NCBI RefSeq assembly: GCF_001625365.1
Contig: NZ_LJJF01000002.1
Location: forward strand, 620,001-684,000
Direction of reading: 5' to 3'
From: Streptomyces sp. MJM8645
Lineage (GTDB): Bacteria; Actinomycetota; Actinomycetes; Streptomycetales; Streptomycetaceae
DNA length: 64,000 nt
Shown here: positions 50,744 through 58,547 of the stretch, piece after piece
Numbering within the stretch: position 1 is the first letter of the stretch
How the letters are laid out: every line of letters starts with the position of its first letter
The notes under the pieces: model-generated
Told to the model about the DNA's origin: nothing
Database searches by the model: none
Seen by the model: the letters and a program-made list of their open reading frames with translations, nothing else
Translations under genes and position numbers: made by a program

Positions 50744-52315
50744 TCACCGGTCCGCGAGTACGCGCCGTACGAGGGCCGGAAGGGTTGTCGGGTTTGCTGG
50801 GATGGTGCCGCGCCAGGCGATGTGTCCGTCGGGGCGTACCAGGAGCGCGGTGTCCGCGTGGTCGGCGCCGAGGAGGTGTGCCCACTGACCGGGGTCGGCT
50901 TCCTGCTGGCCGGCGGTGCGTACGGCCTGGAGGGCGAGGGGGACCCCGGCTTGCCGTACGGCTTCGGCCTGCGCCTGCCACCGGGGGTCTTCGTCGGCTG
51001 TGAGCAGGGTGAGGCCCGGGCCGACGAGGTCGAGGGTGGAGGTGACGCCTGCGGGCCCCGGGGTGAGGCGTGCGTGGGGTACGCGTTCTCCCGGCCGGCA
51101 GCCGGGCGTGCACCCGGACGGGTCCAGAACCCCGTGCTCGCCGGTGTGCTCCGGGTCGGGGATGACGGCGGCGGAGCGGTAGGTGGCGGTCAGGAGGAGT
51201 TCGTCGTCGATGCGGTAGCCGGCGCGGTTGGTGGCGTTGGCCGTGGAGATGTCGATGACCTGGCGGGCGAGGGGGCGCCGCTCGGCCTCGTAGGTGTCCA
51301 GGAGGGCTTCGCCGGCGTATCCGGCGGTGACGGCGGCGAGTTTCCAGGCGAGGTTGTCGGCGTCGCCGATGCCGGTGTTCATGCCGTGGCCGCCGGTCGG
51401 CGGGACGACGTGGGCGGCGTCGCCTGCCAGCAGGACGCGGGAGTGGCGGTAGGCGGAGGCGAGCTGTGCGTCCATGCGCCAGGTCATCGTGTCGTGGACG
51501 GTCACGTCCAGGTCAGGGATGCCCGCGGCCGTGCGGACGAGGTCGGCCAGGAGCTCGTTGTCCGTCGGGTCCGTCTCGGCGTCGGGTCCCAGGGGGTACT
51601 GGTAGATCCAGTGGCGGTCGTTGTCGACGGCCATGAACCCGCCCCGGCCGGGGACGGTGAGAAAGTACGAGGCGCTGGCGCGGTCGGCGACGACCTCTCC
51701 CAGGGGAGCCTCGAAACGGACACTGAGATAGCGCCCCAGGCCTACGGGGCCCTCCATCGCGATCCCGGCTCCGGTGCGGACGGTGCTCGCGGCGCCGTCG
51801 CAGCCGACGAGCCAATCCGCCCGCAGGTGGTCCAGACGGCCCGTGGCCCGGTCTTCGACGACGGCCCGTACGCCGAGGCCGTCGTCCTCGAAGGAGACCA
51901 GACGGGCGGCGAACCGGATACGGGAGCCGGCCAGTTCCATGGCGCGGCGCAGCAGGAGCGGCTCCAGGGCGTCCTGGGAGCAGATGAGGCCGGGCGACGG
52001 CGTGTGCTCAGGGCCCTCGCCGGGCTCCTGGGCGAGACCGTTGCGGGTGTAGTCGGGGTCGACGAGGTCGCAGCCTCGGTAGAAGTGGACCTGCTCGGCC
52101 GGCAGCCCCGCCGCGCGGACCTCCGTCTCCAGCCCGAGCCGCCGGAAGATCTCCATGGACCGGGCCGAGACGCCCCGGGCCTTGGGGTGGCGGGAGGTGC
52201 CGGGGTGGGACTCGATCAGCACGTGGTCCACGCCCTGATCCGAGAGCAAGCAGGACAGGGCCAGCCCGACGGGTCCGCCCCCGACGACCAGTACGGGCGT
52301 GTGCGATTCGGTCAT
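50744..52315 (-). CDS. FAD-dependent aromatic monooxygenase (PheA/TfdB type), transposon cargo
   Basis: A 523-residue flavoprotein hydroxylase. The FAD motifs are VLVVGGGPVGLALSCLLSDQ (GxGxxG), a DG motif in DWLVGCDGAASTVR, and the GD motif in RVLLAGDAAHVVPPTGGHGM followed by NTGIGDADNLAWKL. Length and order match polyketide/phenol hydroxylases, which use NADPH and O2; rifampicin-type monooxygenases are a related possibility. ATG 52315 is the start. It is divergent from the CGNR regulator across an AT-rich operator-like dyad. Confidence 0.9.
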   Translation of the reverse strand: MTESHTPVLVVGGGPVGLALSCLLSDQGVDHVLIESHPGTSRHPKARGVSARSMEIFRRLGLETEVRAAGLPAEQVHFYRGCDLVDPDYTRNGLAQEPGEGPEHTPSPGLICSQDALEPLLLRRAMELAGSRIRFAARLVSFEDDGLGVRAVVEDRATGRLDHLRADWLVGCDGAASTVRTGAGIAMEGPVGLGRYLSVRFEAPLGEVVADRASASYFLTVPGRGGFMAVDNDRHWIYQYPLGPDAETDPTDNELLADLVRTAAGIPDLDVTVHDTMTWRMDAQLASAYRHSRVLLAGDAAHVVPPTGGHGMNTGIGDADNLAWKLAAVTAGYAGEALLDTYEAERRPLARQVIDISTANATNRAGYRIDDELLLTATYRSAAVIPDPEHTGEHGVLDPSGCTPGCRPGERVPHARLTPGPAGVTSTLDLVGPGLTLLTADEDPRWQAQAEAVRQAGVPLALQAVRTAGQQEADPGQWAHLLGADHADTALLVRPDGHIAWRGTIPANPTTLPALVRRVLADR

Positions 52316-52347
52316 GGGGGCTCCTTCGAGTGGGTATGACCACCTCA

Positions 52348-52376
52348 GTAACGACTAATCTAAATGTAGACGTTAC
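52348..52376. promoter_or_regulatory. Operator-like dyad between monooxygenase and CGNR genes
   Basis: GTAACGACTA at 52348-52357 and TAGACGTTAC at 52367-52376 form 10-bp arms with one mismatch around an AT-rich centre. It lies in the 113-base divergent promoter region and stands out against the GC-rich surroundings. The CGNR protein is the likely ligand-binding partner. Confidence 0.55.
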
Positions 52377-52428
52377 CATGGAGGGGTGATGATGGAGTGG
52401 TGCTGTCAAGTGACACGGGGGGCGAGCC

Positions 52429-52965
52429 ATGGACCAGCGGTTCACCGATGACAATCCGCGCGGCCTGTACCTCCTGGCCGACCTGGTCAACGCCGTGCAG
52501 GACGGGACCGGCGCCACGCCGGCGGGGCTGGAGGCCGTCGTGGAGGCGCACGGGGGCCCGCCGCTGCAGCTGACGGAGACCACCGCAGGGGAGATGCGGG
52601 AGGCCGCGGCGGCCATCGCCGGAATCCTGGACCTCGACGACGAGGACGGCGCCGCCGAAGCGATCAACGCCCTGCTCGACCAGTACCCCGCCCGACCCCG
52701 CCTGGAGCGCGTTCCCGAACGCCGGTGGTCCCTCCGCGCCACGGCCCCCCACGACGCACAGCCAGCCCGCTGGCTGCTGTCCACCGCCGCCCTCGCCCTG
52801 GCCCTCTGGCTCAGCGAACGCGGCTACTGCGCATGGGGCCGCTGCGCCGCCCCTGGATGCGGCCGCTACTTCATCGACACGGGCCGCCGCACCCCGCAGC
52901 GCTACTGCTCGACCCGCTGCGGAACCCGCGTCCGCGTCGCCGCCCACCGCGACCGGAGCCGATGA
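52429..52965 (+). CDS. CGNR zinc-finger regulator, transposon cargo
   Basis: A 178-residue protein of the ABATE/CGNR type. The N-terminal helical domain is the ligand-binding half (RGLYLLADLVNAVQDGTGAT). The C-terminal zinc finger has CAAPGCGRYFIDTGRRTPQR followed by YCSTRCGTRVR, with four cysteines in the normal C-x4-C...C-x3-C pattern. These proteins control stress or catabolic genes. Divergence from the monooxygenase gene suggests it regulates that gene. Confidence 0.88.
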   Translation: MDQRFTDDNPRGLYLLADLVNAVQDGTGATPAGLEAVVEAHGGPPLQLTETTAGEMREAAAAIAGILDLDDEDGAAEAINALLDQYPARPRLERVPERRWSLRATAPHDAQPARWLLSTAALALALWLSERGYCAWGRCAAPGCGRYFIDTGRRTPQRYCSTRCGTRVRVAAHRDRSR

Positions 52966-53050
52966 TCCGCATCGACACATCCGGCAGCCGTCCAGACGGC
53001 CGCGTTCACCTGCCACCAGTCGCTGAAAGGAAGGCCGGCGCACCGCCGCG

Positions 53051-53275
53051 TCAGTCCTGCACGCCGTCGTCGTCCTCGTCCAGCCCGGGTGCGTCCGGGT
53101 CGCGCAGCGGGCGCAGGGCGCCGGCGGCCGGGGTGGAGGCGGTGAAGTTGTAACGGCCCAGGACGTTCAGATTCTTGTGCTTGAGCGGGGAGAGCCGGGC
53201 CACGTCCTCGTCCTTGATGTCGTGGCCCTCGGCACGGAGCTGGGCGACCGCGGCGTCGATGTACCTGGTCGTCCA
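53051..53275 (-). pseudogene. C-terminal remnant of a Tn3-family transposase
   Basis: The frame reads TLWTTRYIDAAVAQLRAEGH, then DIKDEDVARLSPLKHKNLNV, then LGRYNFTASTPAAGALRPLR before stop at 53051-53053. This is the characteristic end of Tn3-family TnpA (LWNTRYLDAAV...EDVARLSPL.H.H.N.LGRY.F). Upstream of about 53275 the frame ceases to match. All catalytic residues are lost. It ties the serine recombinase and inverted repeats to one Tn3-type element. The rest of the gap 52966-53516 holds no gene I can support. Confidence 0.85.
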
Positions 53276-53516
53276 GAGCGTATCCGGGGCAAACGGGTGA
53301 GCGGCTGGTGTTCGTGCAGGTAGAACGCTTGCGGTCGCGTCCGTAAGAGATCGACCCCAGGACGTCTCGTGGCAGCCGGTGCGCCAGGGGTCGATGCGGC
53401 ATCGGAGTTCTCCCTCCGGACGGCTTTGAGGGCATGCAGGGGCCGTCTCGGCCGATAGGGTCGATCACGTTCGTGAGATCACCGACGCCCTGGTTCGGGG
53501 TACTGAGGAGCCGTCG

Positions 53517-54596
53517 ATGCACCACCCAGACCCGTGCTATGCCGCGCGCCTCGCCACTTACGGGACCATCGCCACACACCTGTCCCTTCTGAGCGACCAC
53601 CGGCTCGGCGAGGTCGTGGCCGCCGTCGCACCGCTCGGGTCCGGCATCGGAGGCAGGTCGGCGGAGCTGGACATCGACGGGACGCGGGTCTTCGTCAAGC
53701 GGGTCCCCTTGACGGACATCGAGTTGCGGCCGGAGAACGTGCGGTCGACGGCGAATCTCTTCGGGCTGCCGATGTTCTACCAGTACGGAGTGGGGTCGGC
53801 CGGGTTCGGAGCCTGGCGCGAGCTAGCCGTGCACACCATGACCACCAATTGGGTCCTCGAAAACGAGTACGAGGGCTTTCCGCTGATGTACCACTGGCGG
53901 GTCCTGCCCGACTCCCCTCCCGAGGGGTTCGCCGACGAGTTCGGGGGCATCGACGGAGCGGTCGCGCACTGGGAGGACTCACCGGCCGTGCGCGAGCGGC
54001 TGGAGGCCATCGGCCGGTCCTCCTGCAGCCTGGTTCTCTTCCTGGAACACGTGCCACAGACGCTCGCCACGTGGCTGGCCGACCAGCGAGAAGCCGGCCC
54101 GCAGAGCGGGGACGGCTCGCCCTACCCATGGGTGGAGAAAGCTCTGGCACGCGGGACCGCCTTCATGAGCTCTCACGGGCTCGTCCACTTCGACGCCCAC
54201 TTCCGCAACATCCTGACCGACGGACGACTGCTCTACTTCGCGGACTTCGGGCTCGCCCTGAGCTCCAGCTTCCAACTTGCAGCAACTGAGGTCGAGTTCC
54301 TCTCCCAGCATCTCGCCTACGACCGCTGCTACGCCCCGAGCCACCTGCTCCGCCACCACTTGCCCGACGGTATACGCGTCGACACGGACCACGAGGCGTT
54401 CCTCCATGAATGGATCGCGGGCCGAAAGCCCGATGGCGTCACGCCGGAGGTCGCCGCGATCATCGAACGACACGCTCGGACTGCCGTCGTCCTGGACGCG
54501 TTTCACAGCCGTCTTCTCGCGGAGAGCAAGCGGACGCCGTTTCCGGCCTCCGAGATCGAGCGGGCCCTAAGCACCGCGGCTCCGACGCCCCGCTGA
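53517..54596 (+). CDS. Protein-kinase-like (APH-fold) protein, transposon cargo
   Basis: A 359-residue protein. The nucleotide-binding lysine is plausibly in TRVFVKRVPLTDIELRPENV. The catalytic loop reads SHGLVHFDAHFRNILTDGRL (HxDxxxxN form), followed by the metal motif LLYFADFGLALSSSF (DFG). The C-terminal lobe is helical. Proteins of this type are common in streptomycetes as stand-alone kinase-like proteins of unknown target. Aminoglycoside-type phosphotransferase activity is not excluded. The HFDAH loop differs from the HRDLK of typical Ser/Thr kinases. Confidence 0.82.
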   Translation: MHHPDPCYAARLATYGTIATHLSLLSDHRLGEVVAAVAPLGSGIGGRSAELDIDGTRVFVKRVPLTDIELRPENVRSTANLFGLPMFYQYGVGSAGFGAWRELAVHTMTTNWVLENEYEGFPLMYHWRVLPDSPPEGFADEFGGIDGAVAHWEDSPAVRERLEAIGRSSCSLVLFLEHVPQTLATWLADQREAGPQSGDGSPYPWVEKALARGTAFMSSHGLVHFDAHFRNILTDGRLLYFADFGLALSSSFQLAATEVEFLSQHLAYDRCYAPSHLLRHHLPDGIRVDTDHEAFLHEWIAGRKPDGVTPEVAAIIERHARTAVVLDAFHSRLLAESKRTPFPASEIERALSTAAPTPR

Positions 54597-54622
54597 GGCC
54601 AGACCCCCTATGAGATCGGACA

Positions 54623-55045
54623 TCAGGCGGTCTCGGGACCTGCAGTCGGCCGGGCGCCGAGACGGCGTCGCAGTTCAAGGTTCTCGCTCTGCGCGGTTTC
54701 GAGGGCTTGCCGCAGGGCGTGGACTTCGTCGCGGTGCCGCTGCTTGAGGTCGGCCAACTGGGCGGTGAGGGTGCGGACGACGCTGCTGGGAGAGTCGTCG
54801 GGTGGCTGCGCGGCCGGGCGGGGCGGGTTGTTCTGCTGCTGGGCACGGAGCTGTTCGACGCGCTGGCGGATCTCGGTGCACCGGTAGAGGAAGTCGAGTG
54901 AGACGTCGGCCGTCTGGGCCAGGCCCCGGAAGGTGATGGGCTGCCGGTCACGGATCATCTCGCGCAGGCCCTGTTCGGCTCGGGCCTGGGCGGCGGCGCT
55001 CTTGCGGGCGGCGGCCTGGCGGAGGTTATCGGGGTTGCCGCGCAT
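54623..55045 (-). CDS. DUF6262-like protein of a Tn554-type element
   Basis: A 140-residue helical protein starting at ATG 55045 (MRGNPDNLRQAAARKSAAAQ). The sequence RAEQGLREMIRDRQPITFRG, LAQTADVSLDFLYR and a long coiled-coil C-terminus (DLKQRHRDEVHALRQALETA) match TnpC-like DUF6262 proteins encoded last in Tn554-type transposons. The first half resembles an HTH. The upstream recombinase genes of such an element survive only as the fragment at 55050. It is unlikely to act without them. Confidence 0.8.
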   Translation of the reverse strand: MRGNPDNLRQAAARKSAAAQARAEQGLREMIRDRQPITFRGLAQTADVSLDFLYRCTEIRQRVEQLRAQQQNNPPRPAAQPPDDSPSSVVRTLTAQLADLKQRHRDEVHALRQALETAQSENLELRRRLGARPTAGPETA

Positions 55046-55049
55046 AGGG

Positions 55050-55284
55050 TCAGCTCCGTTCCTGGCTGCGGGTGATGGGGTCGGTGCGGGCGCCGACGCC
55101 GGCCCCGCGGATGGCCTGGGGTTCGTCGGCGAGCCGGGTGGCTTCGAGTTTGAGGATGATGCGGCCCAGGGCGTCCTGTTCCTGCCGGCGTCCGGCGAGC
55201 CAGATGTTGTCCTCACCCATGGGCTGGCCGGTCCACGCGAAGCCGATCACGTGTGCTAGCCGGTCAAGATCAAGTGCTTAGCGC
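55050..55284 (-). pseudogene. 3' remnant of a Tn554-type integrase gene
   Basis: About 75 codons remain (LDLDRLAHVIGFAWTGQPMG, EDNIWLAGRRQEQDALGRII, LKLEATRLADEPQAIRGAGV). They run into the right 39-bp repeat, where the frame is cut at a TAA. The position, 4 bases upstream of the DUF6262-like start, is where the second recombinase of Tn554-type elements normally ends. I infer that the Tn3-like end cut through it. Confidence 0.65.
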
Positions 55285-55572
55285 TAACGGCTGTACCGAT
55301 GGTCCTCAAGGCCGTGCTCCGCACGCCGGCGGCGGCTGCGGGGCCCACCGCGGCGGACGCGATCGGGCTCGCACAGGACGACACCGGCCCCGCATAGGAC
55401 GCGACTGGCCATAGGACGCCGCCCCGGCCCGCGCGGACGCATGCCCGTGGGCAACAAGGCCGCGGACCGGACGGCAAGCCGAGGTGTCCCGCTCCGCAGC
55501 CGGGTGTCTACTCGCCGGAGTCGGTCACCGACGCCCGGCCCGGATCCGTGTCAGGCGTTCCCGGACGACGCG

Positions 55573-56520
55573 CTACACCGTGCTGGTCGATCCGGAGGGA
55601 AACGAGTTCCGCCCGGACTGAACGACGGGGAACTTCACCCCGGTGAGGTCTTCGGAGACGGCCCACAGCCGCTGCTGGACGACCACCTCGTACGACTCCG
55701 GGCTGGAGGTGACCAGCCGGGGGTGGCCCATGAACTCGCCGCGTCCGCCGGGACCGTAGTACTGGCCGCCGAGCGCGGCGGGGTCGGCGGCGGCCCGAAG
55801 GGTCGGCAGCGCGCCCATCGCCGGCTTCTGGGTGATCAGCGGCGCGAGCCAGGTGAGCGGAAGCCGGAAGGCCGCGGGGAGGTTGCGGGCGAGCTCGGTG
55901 CTGGACACGTCGGGGTGCGCGGCCACCGCGACGGTGGTGCCGTGCGTGGCGAGCCGACGCTGCAGCTCGTACGTGAACATCAGGTTGGCCAGCTTGGACT
56001 GGCCATAGGCGGCGGCCCGGCTGTACGACCGCTCCCACTGCAGGTCGTCGAAGTGGATCGCGGCCCGGATGCGGTGGCCGGTGCTGCTGACCGTCACCAC
56101 GCGCGAGCCGGGCACCGGCAGCATCAGGTCCAGCAGCAGCCCGGTGAGCGCGAAGTGGCCGAGGTGGTTGGTGCCGAACTGCATCTCGAAGCCGTCCCGG
56201 GTGGTCTGCTTCGGGGTGTACATCACGCCGGCGTTGTTGATCAGCAGGTCGATCCGGTCGAGCCGGGACCGCAGCGCCGCTGCCGCGGTCCGGACGGAGT
56301 CGAGCGAGGTCAGGTCCAGCGCCTGCACGGTCACGTCGCCGGTCATGCGGGCCGCGGCCTGCTGGCCCTTCTCCACGTTGCGCACGGCGAGCACCACGGA
56401 CGCCCCGCGCTCGGCGAGCGCCTTGGCGGTCTCGTACCCCAGTCCGGTGTTGGCCCCGGTCACCACGGCCACCCGCCCGCGCTGGTCCGGAATGTTCGCC
56501 GTCGTCCACTTCTCGCTCAT
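55573..56520 (-). CDS. Short-chain dehydrogenase/reductase
   Basis: A 315-residue classical SDR of the retinol-dehydrogenase-like type. The NAD(P) motif is VAVVTGANTGLGYETAKALA, with IDLLINNAGVMYTPKQTTRD, the catalytic serine in VVTVSSTGHRIRA and the YGQSK active site in AAAYGQSKLANLMFTYELQR. The last 10 residues or so are read antisense to a VOC-like fragment and may be non-native. It is divergent from the TetR gene across a multi-site operator, so it is almost certainly its target. Confidence 0.92.
   Translation of the reverse strand: MSEKWTTANIPDQRGRVAVVTGANTGLGYETAKALAERGASVVLAVRNVEKGQQAAARMTGDVTVQALDLTSLDSVRTAAAALRSRLDRIDLLINNAGVMYTPKQTTRDGFEMQFGTNHLGHFALTGLLLDLMLPVPGSRVVTVSSTGHRIRAAIHFDDLQWERSYSRAAAYGQSKLANLMFTYELQRRLATHGTTVAVAAHPDVSSTELARNLPAAFRLPLTWLAPLITQKPAMGALPTLRAAADPAALGGQYYGPGGRGEFMGHPRLVTSSPESYEVVVQQRLWAVSEDLTGVKFPVVQSGRNSFPSGSTSTV
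55574..55623 (+). pseudogene. Possible tail of a VOC/glyoxalase gene
   Basis: The frame YTVLVDPEGNEFRPD followed by TGA looks like the common C-terminus of VOC proteins (DPEGNEF). The 5' part is missing, and the fragment lies antisense to the last codons of the SDR gene. Seventeen codons only, so this is a weak call. The region 55315-55573 has no other recognisable gene. Confidence 0.3.
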
Positions 56521-56531
56521 GCCAGGCTCCC

Positions 56532-56619
56532 GACTAACTAACGTACCGAAGGTATCTTGTGCACGACGTTAAAGTACTTTCGGTACGTTGTCAACGTACC
56601 GCAGGTACCTAAGTTAGTC
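56532..56619. promoter_or_regulatory. Triple palindromic TetR operator region
   Basis: Three copies of a 13-bp element: GTACCGAAGGTAT (56543-56555), GTACTTTCGGTAC (56574-56586, inverted) and GTACCGCAGGTAC (56596-56608). GACTAACT (56532-56539) is mirrored by AGTTAGTC (56612-56619), which makes the whole region a large dyad. It fills the SDR-TetR divergent promoter. Two or three TetR dimers could bind. Confidence 0.8.
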
Positions 56620-56627
56620 TGGTGATC

Positions 56628-57293
56628 ATGACTTTCCAGCGGGCGCGAACCGAAGAGCAGCGGGAGATGCGTCGACGGGCGATCCTCGACACAGCGTCGG
56701 CGATGCTCGACGAGATGCCCGTGGCCGCAGTCACCCTGAACGAGCTCAGCCGCCGGGTGGGCCTGGCGAAGCCGAACGTGCTGCGCTACTTCGAGTCCCG
56801 CGAGGCGGTGCTGCTGGAACTGCTGGACCGCTTCCTGCAGGAGTGGCTGACGGAACTGGCAGGCGAGTTGGCGGCCGGCATCGACGAAGACCTACCCATG
56901 GCCGAGCGAGCGGCGGGGGTGGCCGACATCCTCAGCCGCTCGCTCTCCAGCCGGGCCGTGCTGTGCGACCTCTTCGGCGCACAGGGCAGCGTCCTGGAAC
57001 ACAACGTCTCCGTCGAGGTCGTAGCCCGCTACAAGCGCGCCTCCCTGGACCGCCTGACAACCATGACCGCCCTGATCCTGAAGTACCTGCCGGAGCTGGG
57101 CGAAAACGCAACACTGTTCAGCCTGCAGACCATGGTCATGGCCGGCGCGCTGTCGGCGTACAGCACACCCCCGCCCAGCCTGCGGGCGGCCTACCAGGCC
57201 GAGCCCGACCTGGCCCGCTTCCACCTGGAGCTGGCGGACTACTTGAAGCTGGCCCTGACCGCAACACTCCTGGGCGTGCTGCCCCGCGGCTGA
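56628..57293 (+). CDS. TetR family regulator
   Basis: A 221-residue regulator. The HTH is at residues about 15-60 (RRRAILDTASAMLDEMPVAA, VTLNELSRRVGLAKPNVLRY), followed by a helical C-terminal domain (VLCDLFGAQGSVLEHNVSVE). ATG 56628 is taken as start; GTG 56622 is in frame, and neither has an obvious ribosome site, so the mRNA may be leaderless. It divergently flanks the SDR gene with three palindromic sites between, which predicts repression of both. Confidence 0.92.
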   Translation: MTFQRARTEEQREMRRRAILDTASAMLDEMPVAAVTLNELSRRVGLAKPNVLRYFESREAVLLELLDRFLQEWLTELAGELAAGIDEDLPMAERAAGVADILSRSLSSRAVLCDLFGAQGSVLEHNVSVEVVARYKRASLDRLTTMTALILKYLPELGENATLFSLQTMVMAGALSAYSTPPPSLRAAYQAEPDLARFHLELADYLKLALTATLLGVLPRG

Positions 57294-57319
57294 CCTGCGT
57301 TGCACTGAACTGAGCGGCC

Positions 57320-58516
57320 TCAGAGGTGGACGGGCAGGTGGCGGGGTCCGCGGAGCATGGCGTTCTGCCGGTAGGGGGGCGGATCCTGGACCAGGCGCGC
57401 CGCGCCGAGGCGGGGGATCAGCGCACCGAGCGCGGCCTCGGCCTCGATGCGGGCGAGTGGTGCGCCGTAGCACAGGTGGATACCGCTGCCGAAGCCGAGG
57501 TGCTGGTTGTCCGGGCGGGTGGGGTCGAACCGGTCCGGCGCGTGGAACCGCTTGGGGTCGCGGTTGCCCGAGGCCAGCGCGAGCACGACGGAGGCGCCTG
57601 CGGGGAGGGTGGTGCCGCCGACGTCGATGTCGGCGAGGGGGATGCGCTGGCGCATGTGGACCGGGGGTTCGTAGCGCAGCAGTTCCTCCACCGCTCGCGG
57701 CAGCAGGTCCGGTTCGCGACGCAGCTGGTCCAGCTGCTCGGGCTGGCGCAGCAGGGTGAGCACCCCGTTGGCGATCAGGTTCACCGTGGTCTCGTGTCCG
57801 GCGATGAGCAGCAGCACGGCGGTTTCCGCGAGTTCTTCCTGGGTGAGCCGCAGGGCCGGGTCCGGTTCGTTGACGAAGGCGGAGAGCAGGTCGTCGCTCG
57901 GATTGCCACGGCGCTTCTCGGCGAGGCCCGCCAGGTACCGGCCCATCTCGCCCCGCGCCTGCTCGCCCGCCTCAGCGCCCGCCTCGTCCCGCCCGGAGGA
58001 GTCCGCCTCGGGCCGGACGTCGGCGGACGCGACGAGCGCGTCGGACCACGCCCTGAAGAGCGGCTCGTCCTCACGCGGCACGCCGAGCAGGCGGCAGATC
58101 ACCGTGACGGGCAGCGGGTAGGCGAGGTCGTCGACGATGTCGATCCGGCCGCCCGCCTGGAACGGCTCCATCAGTTCCCCGGTGAGCTGGACGATCTCGC
58201 CGCGCATGGCATCGACCCGGCCCGGGCTGTGCGGGGGGCCGAACGGCCGCATGGCCAAGGTGCGCAGTCGGTGGTGCTCCGGGTCGTCGAGCCGCAGGAA
58301 CGGCGGCTTGTGCGTCGTCTCGCCGCAGGTGCGGGGATCGACACTCATCCGTGGATCGTGGAGCAGGGCGGCGACCTCGTGGTAGGTGCCGATCAGGTAG
58401 CTGCCGTCTGCCTGCCGGACGACGGGACCGGCCTCGCGCAGTTCCGCGTACAGCGGGTAGGGGTCGGGGCGGTTCGCGTAGTCGGTGATCCGTGCCAGCA
58501 GGGTGTCGGAGTCCAT
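57320..58516 (-). CDS. Cytochrome P450
   Basis: A 398-residue class I P450. The oxygen-binding I-helix motif is LLLIAGHETTVNLIANGVLT, the ExxR motif is in AVEELLRYEPPVHMRQRI, and the heme loop is LGFGSGIHLCYGAPLAR with the Cys ligand. These are typical of streptomycete CYP105/107-like hydroxylases, but the subfamily cannot be fixed by eye. A low-complexity insert (DSSGRDEAGAEAGEQARGEM) lies before the I-helix. It is the third gene of a ferredoxin, reductase, P450 operon, 31 bases after the reductase. Confidence 0.95.
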   Translation of the reverse strand: MDSDTLLARITDYANRPDPYPLYAELREAGPVVRQADGSYLIGTYHEVAALLHDPRMSVDPRTCGETTHKPPFLRLDDPEHHRLRTLAMRPFGPPHSPGRVDAMRGEIVQLTGELMEPFQAGGRIDIVDDLAYPLPVTVICRLLGVPREDEPLFRAWSDALVASADVRPEADSSGRDEAGAEAGEQARGEMGRYLAGLAEKRRGNPSDDLLSAFVNEPDPALRLTQEELAETAVLLLIAGHETTVNLIANGVLTLLRQPEQLDQLRREPDLLPRAVEELLRYEPPVHMRQRIPLADIDVGGTTLPAGASVVLALASGNRDPKRFHAPDRFDPTRPDNQHLGFGSGIHLCYGAPLARIEAEAALGALIPRLGAARLVQDPPPYRQNAMLRGPRHLPVHL

Positions 58517-58547
58517 GGTGGCTCCTCGTCGTTGGGCGGGACGTGGG

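Larger units (their letters stand above)
49392..55314. mobile_element. Tn3-like transposon remnant bounded by 39-bp inverted repeats
   Basis: Left repeat 49392-49430 and right repeat 55276-55314 are inverted copies matching at 37 of 39 positions. Each contains GGACCATCGGTACAGCC and ends inward in TTAGCGCTAAGC. Tn3-family ends are about 38 bp and finish with a CGCTAAG-like inner edge, and a serine recombinase and a Tn3 transposase tail lie inside, so I assign it there. Only the last 75 or so codons of the transposase remain, so it is immobile alone. The 5-bp flanks are not a direct duplication, which leaves the exact ends uncertain. It carries Tn554-type debris and three cargo genes. Confidence 0.7.
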
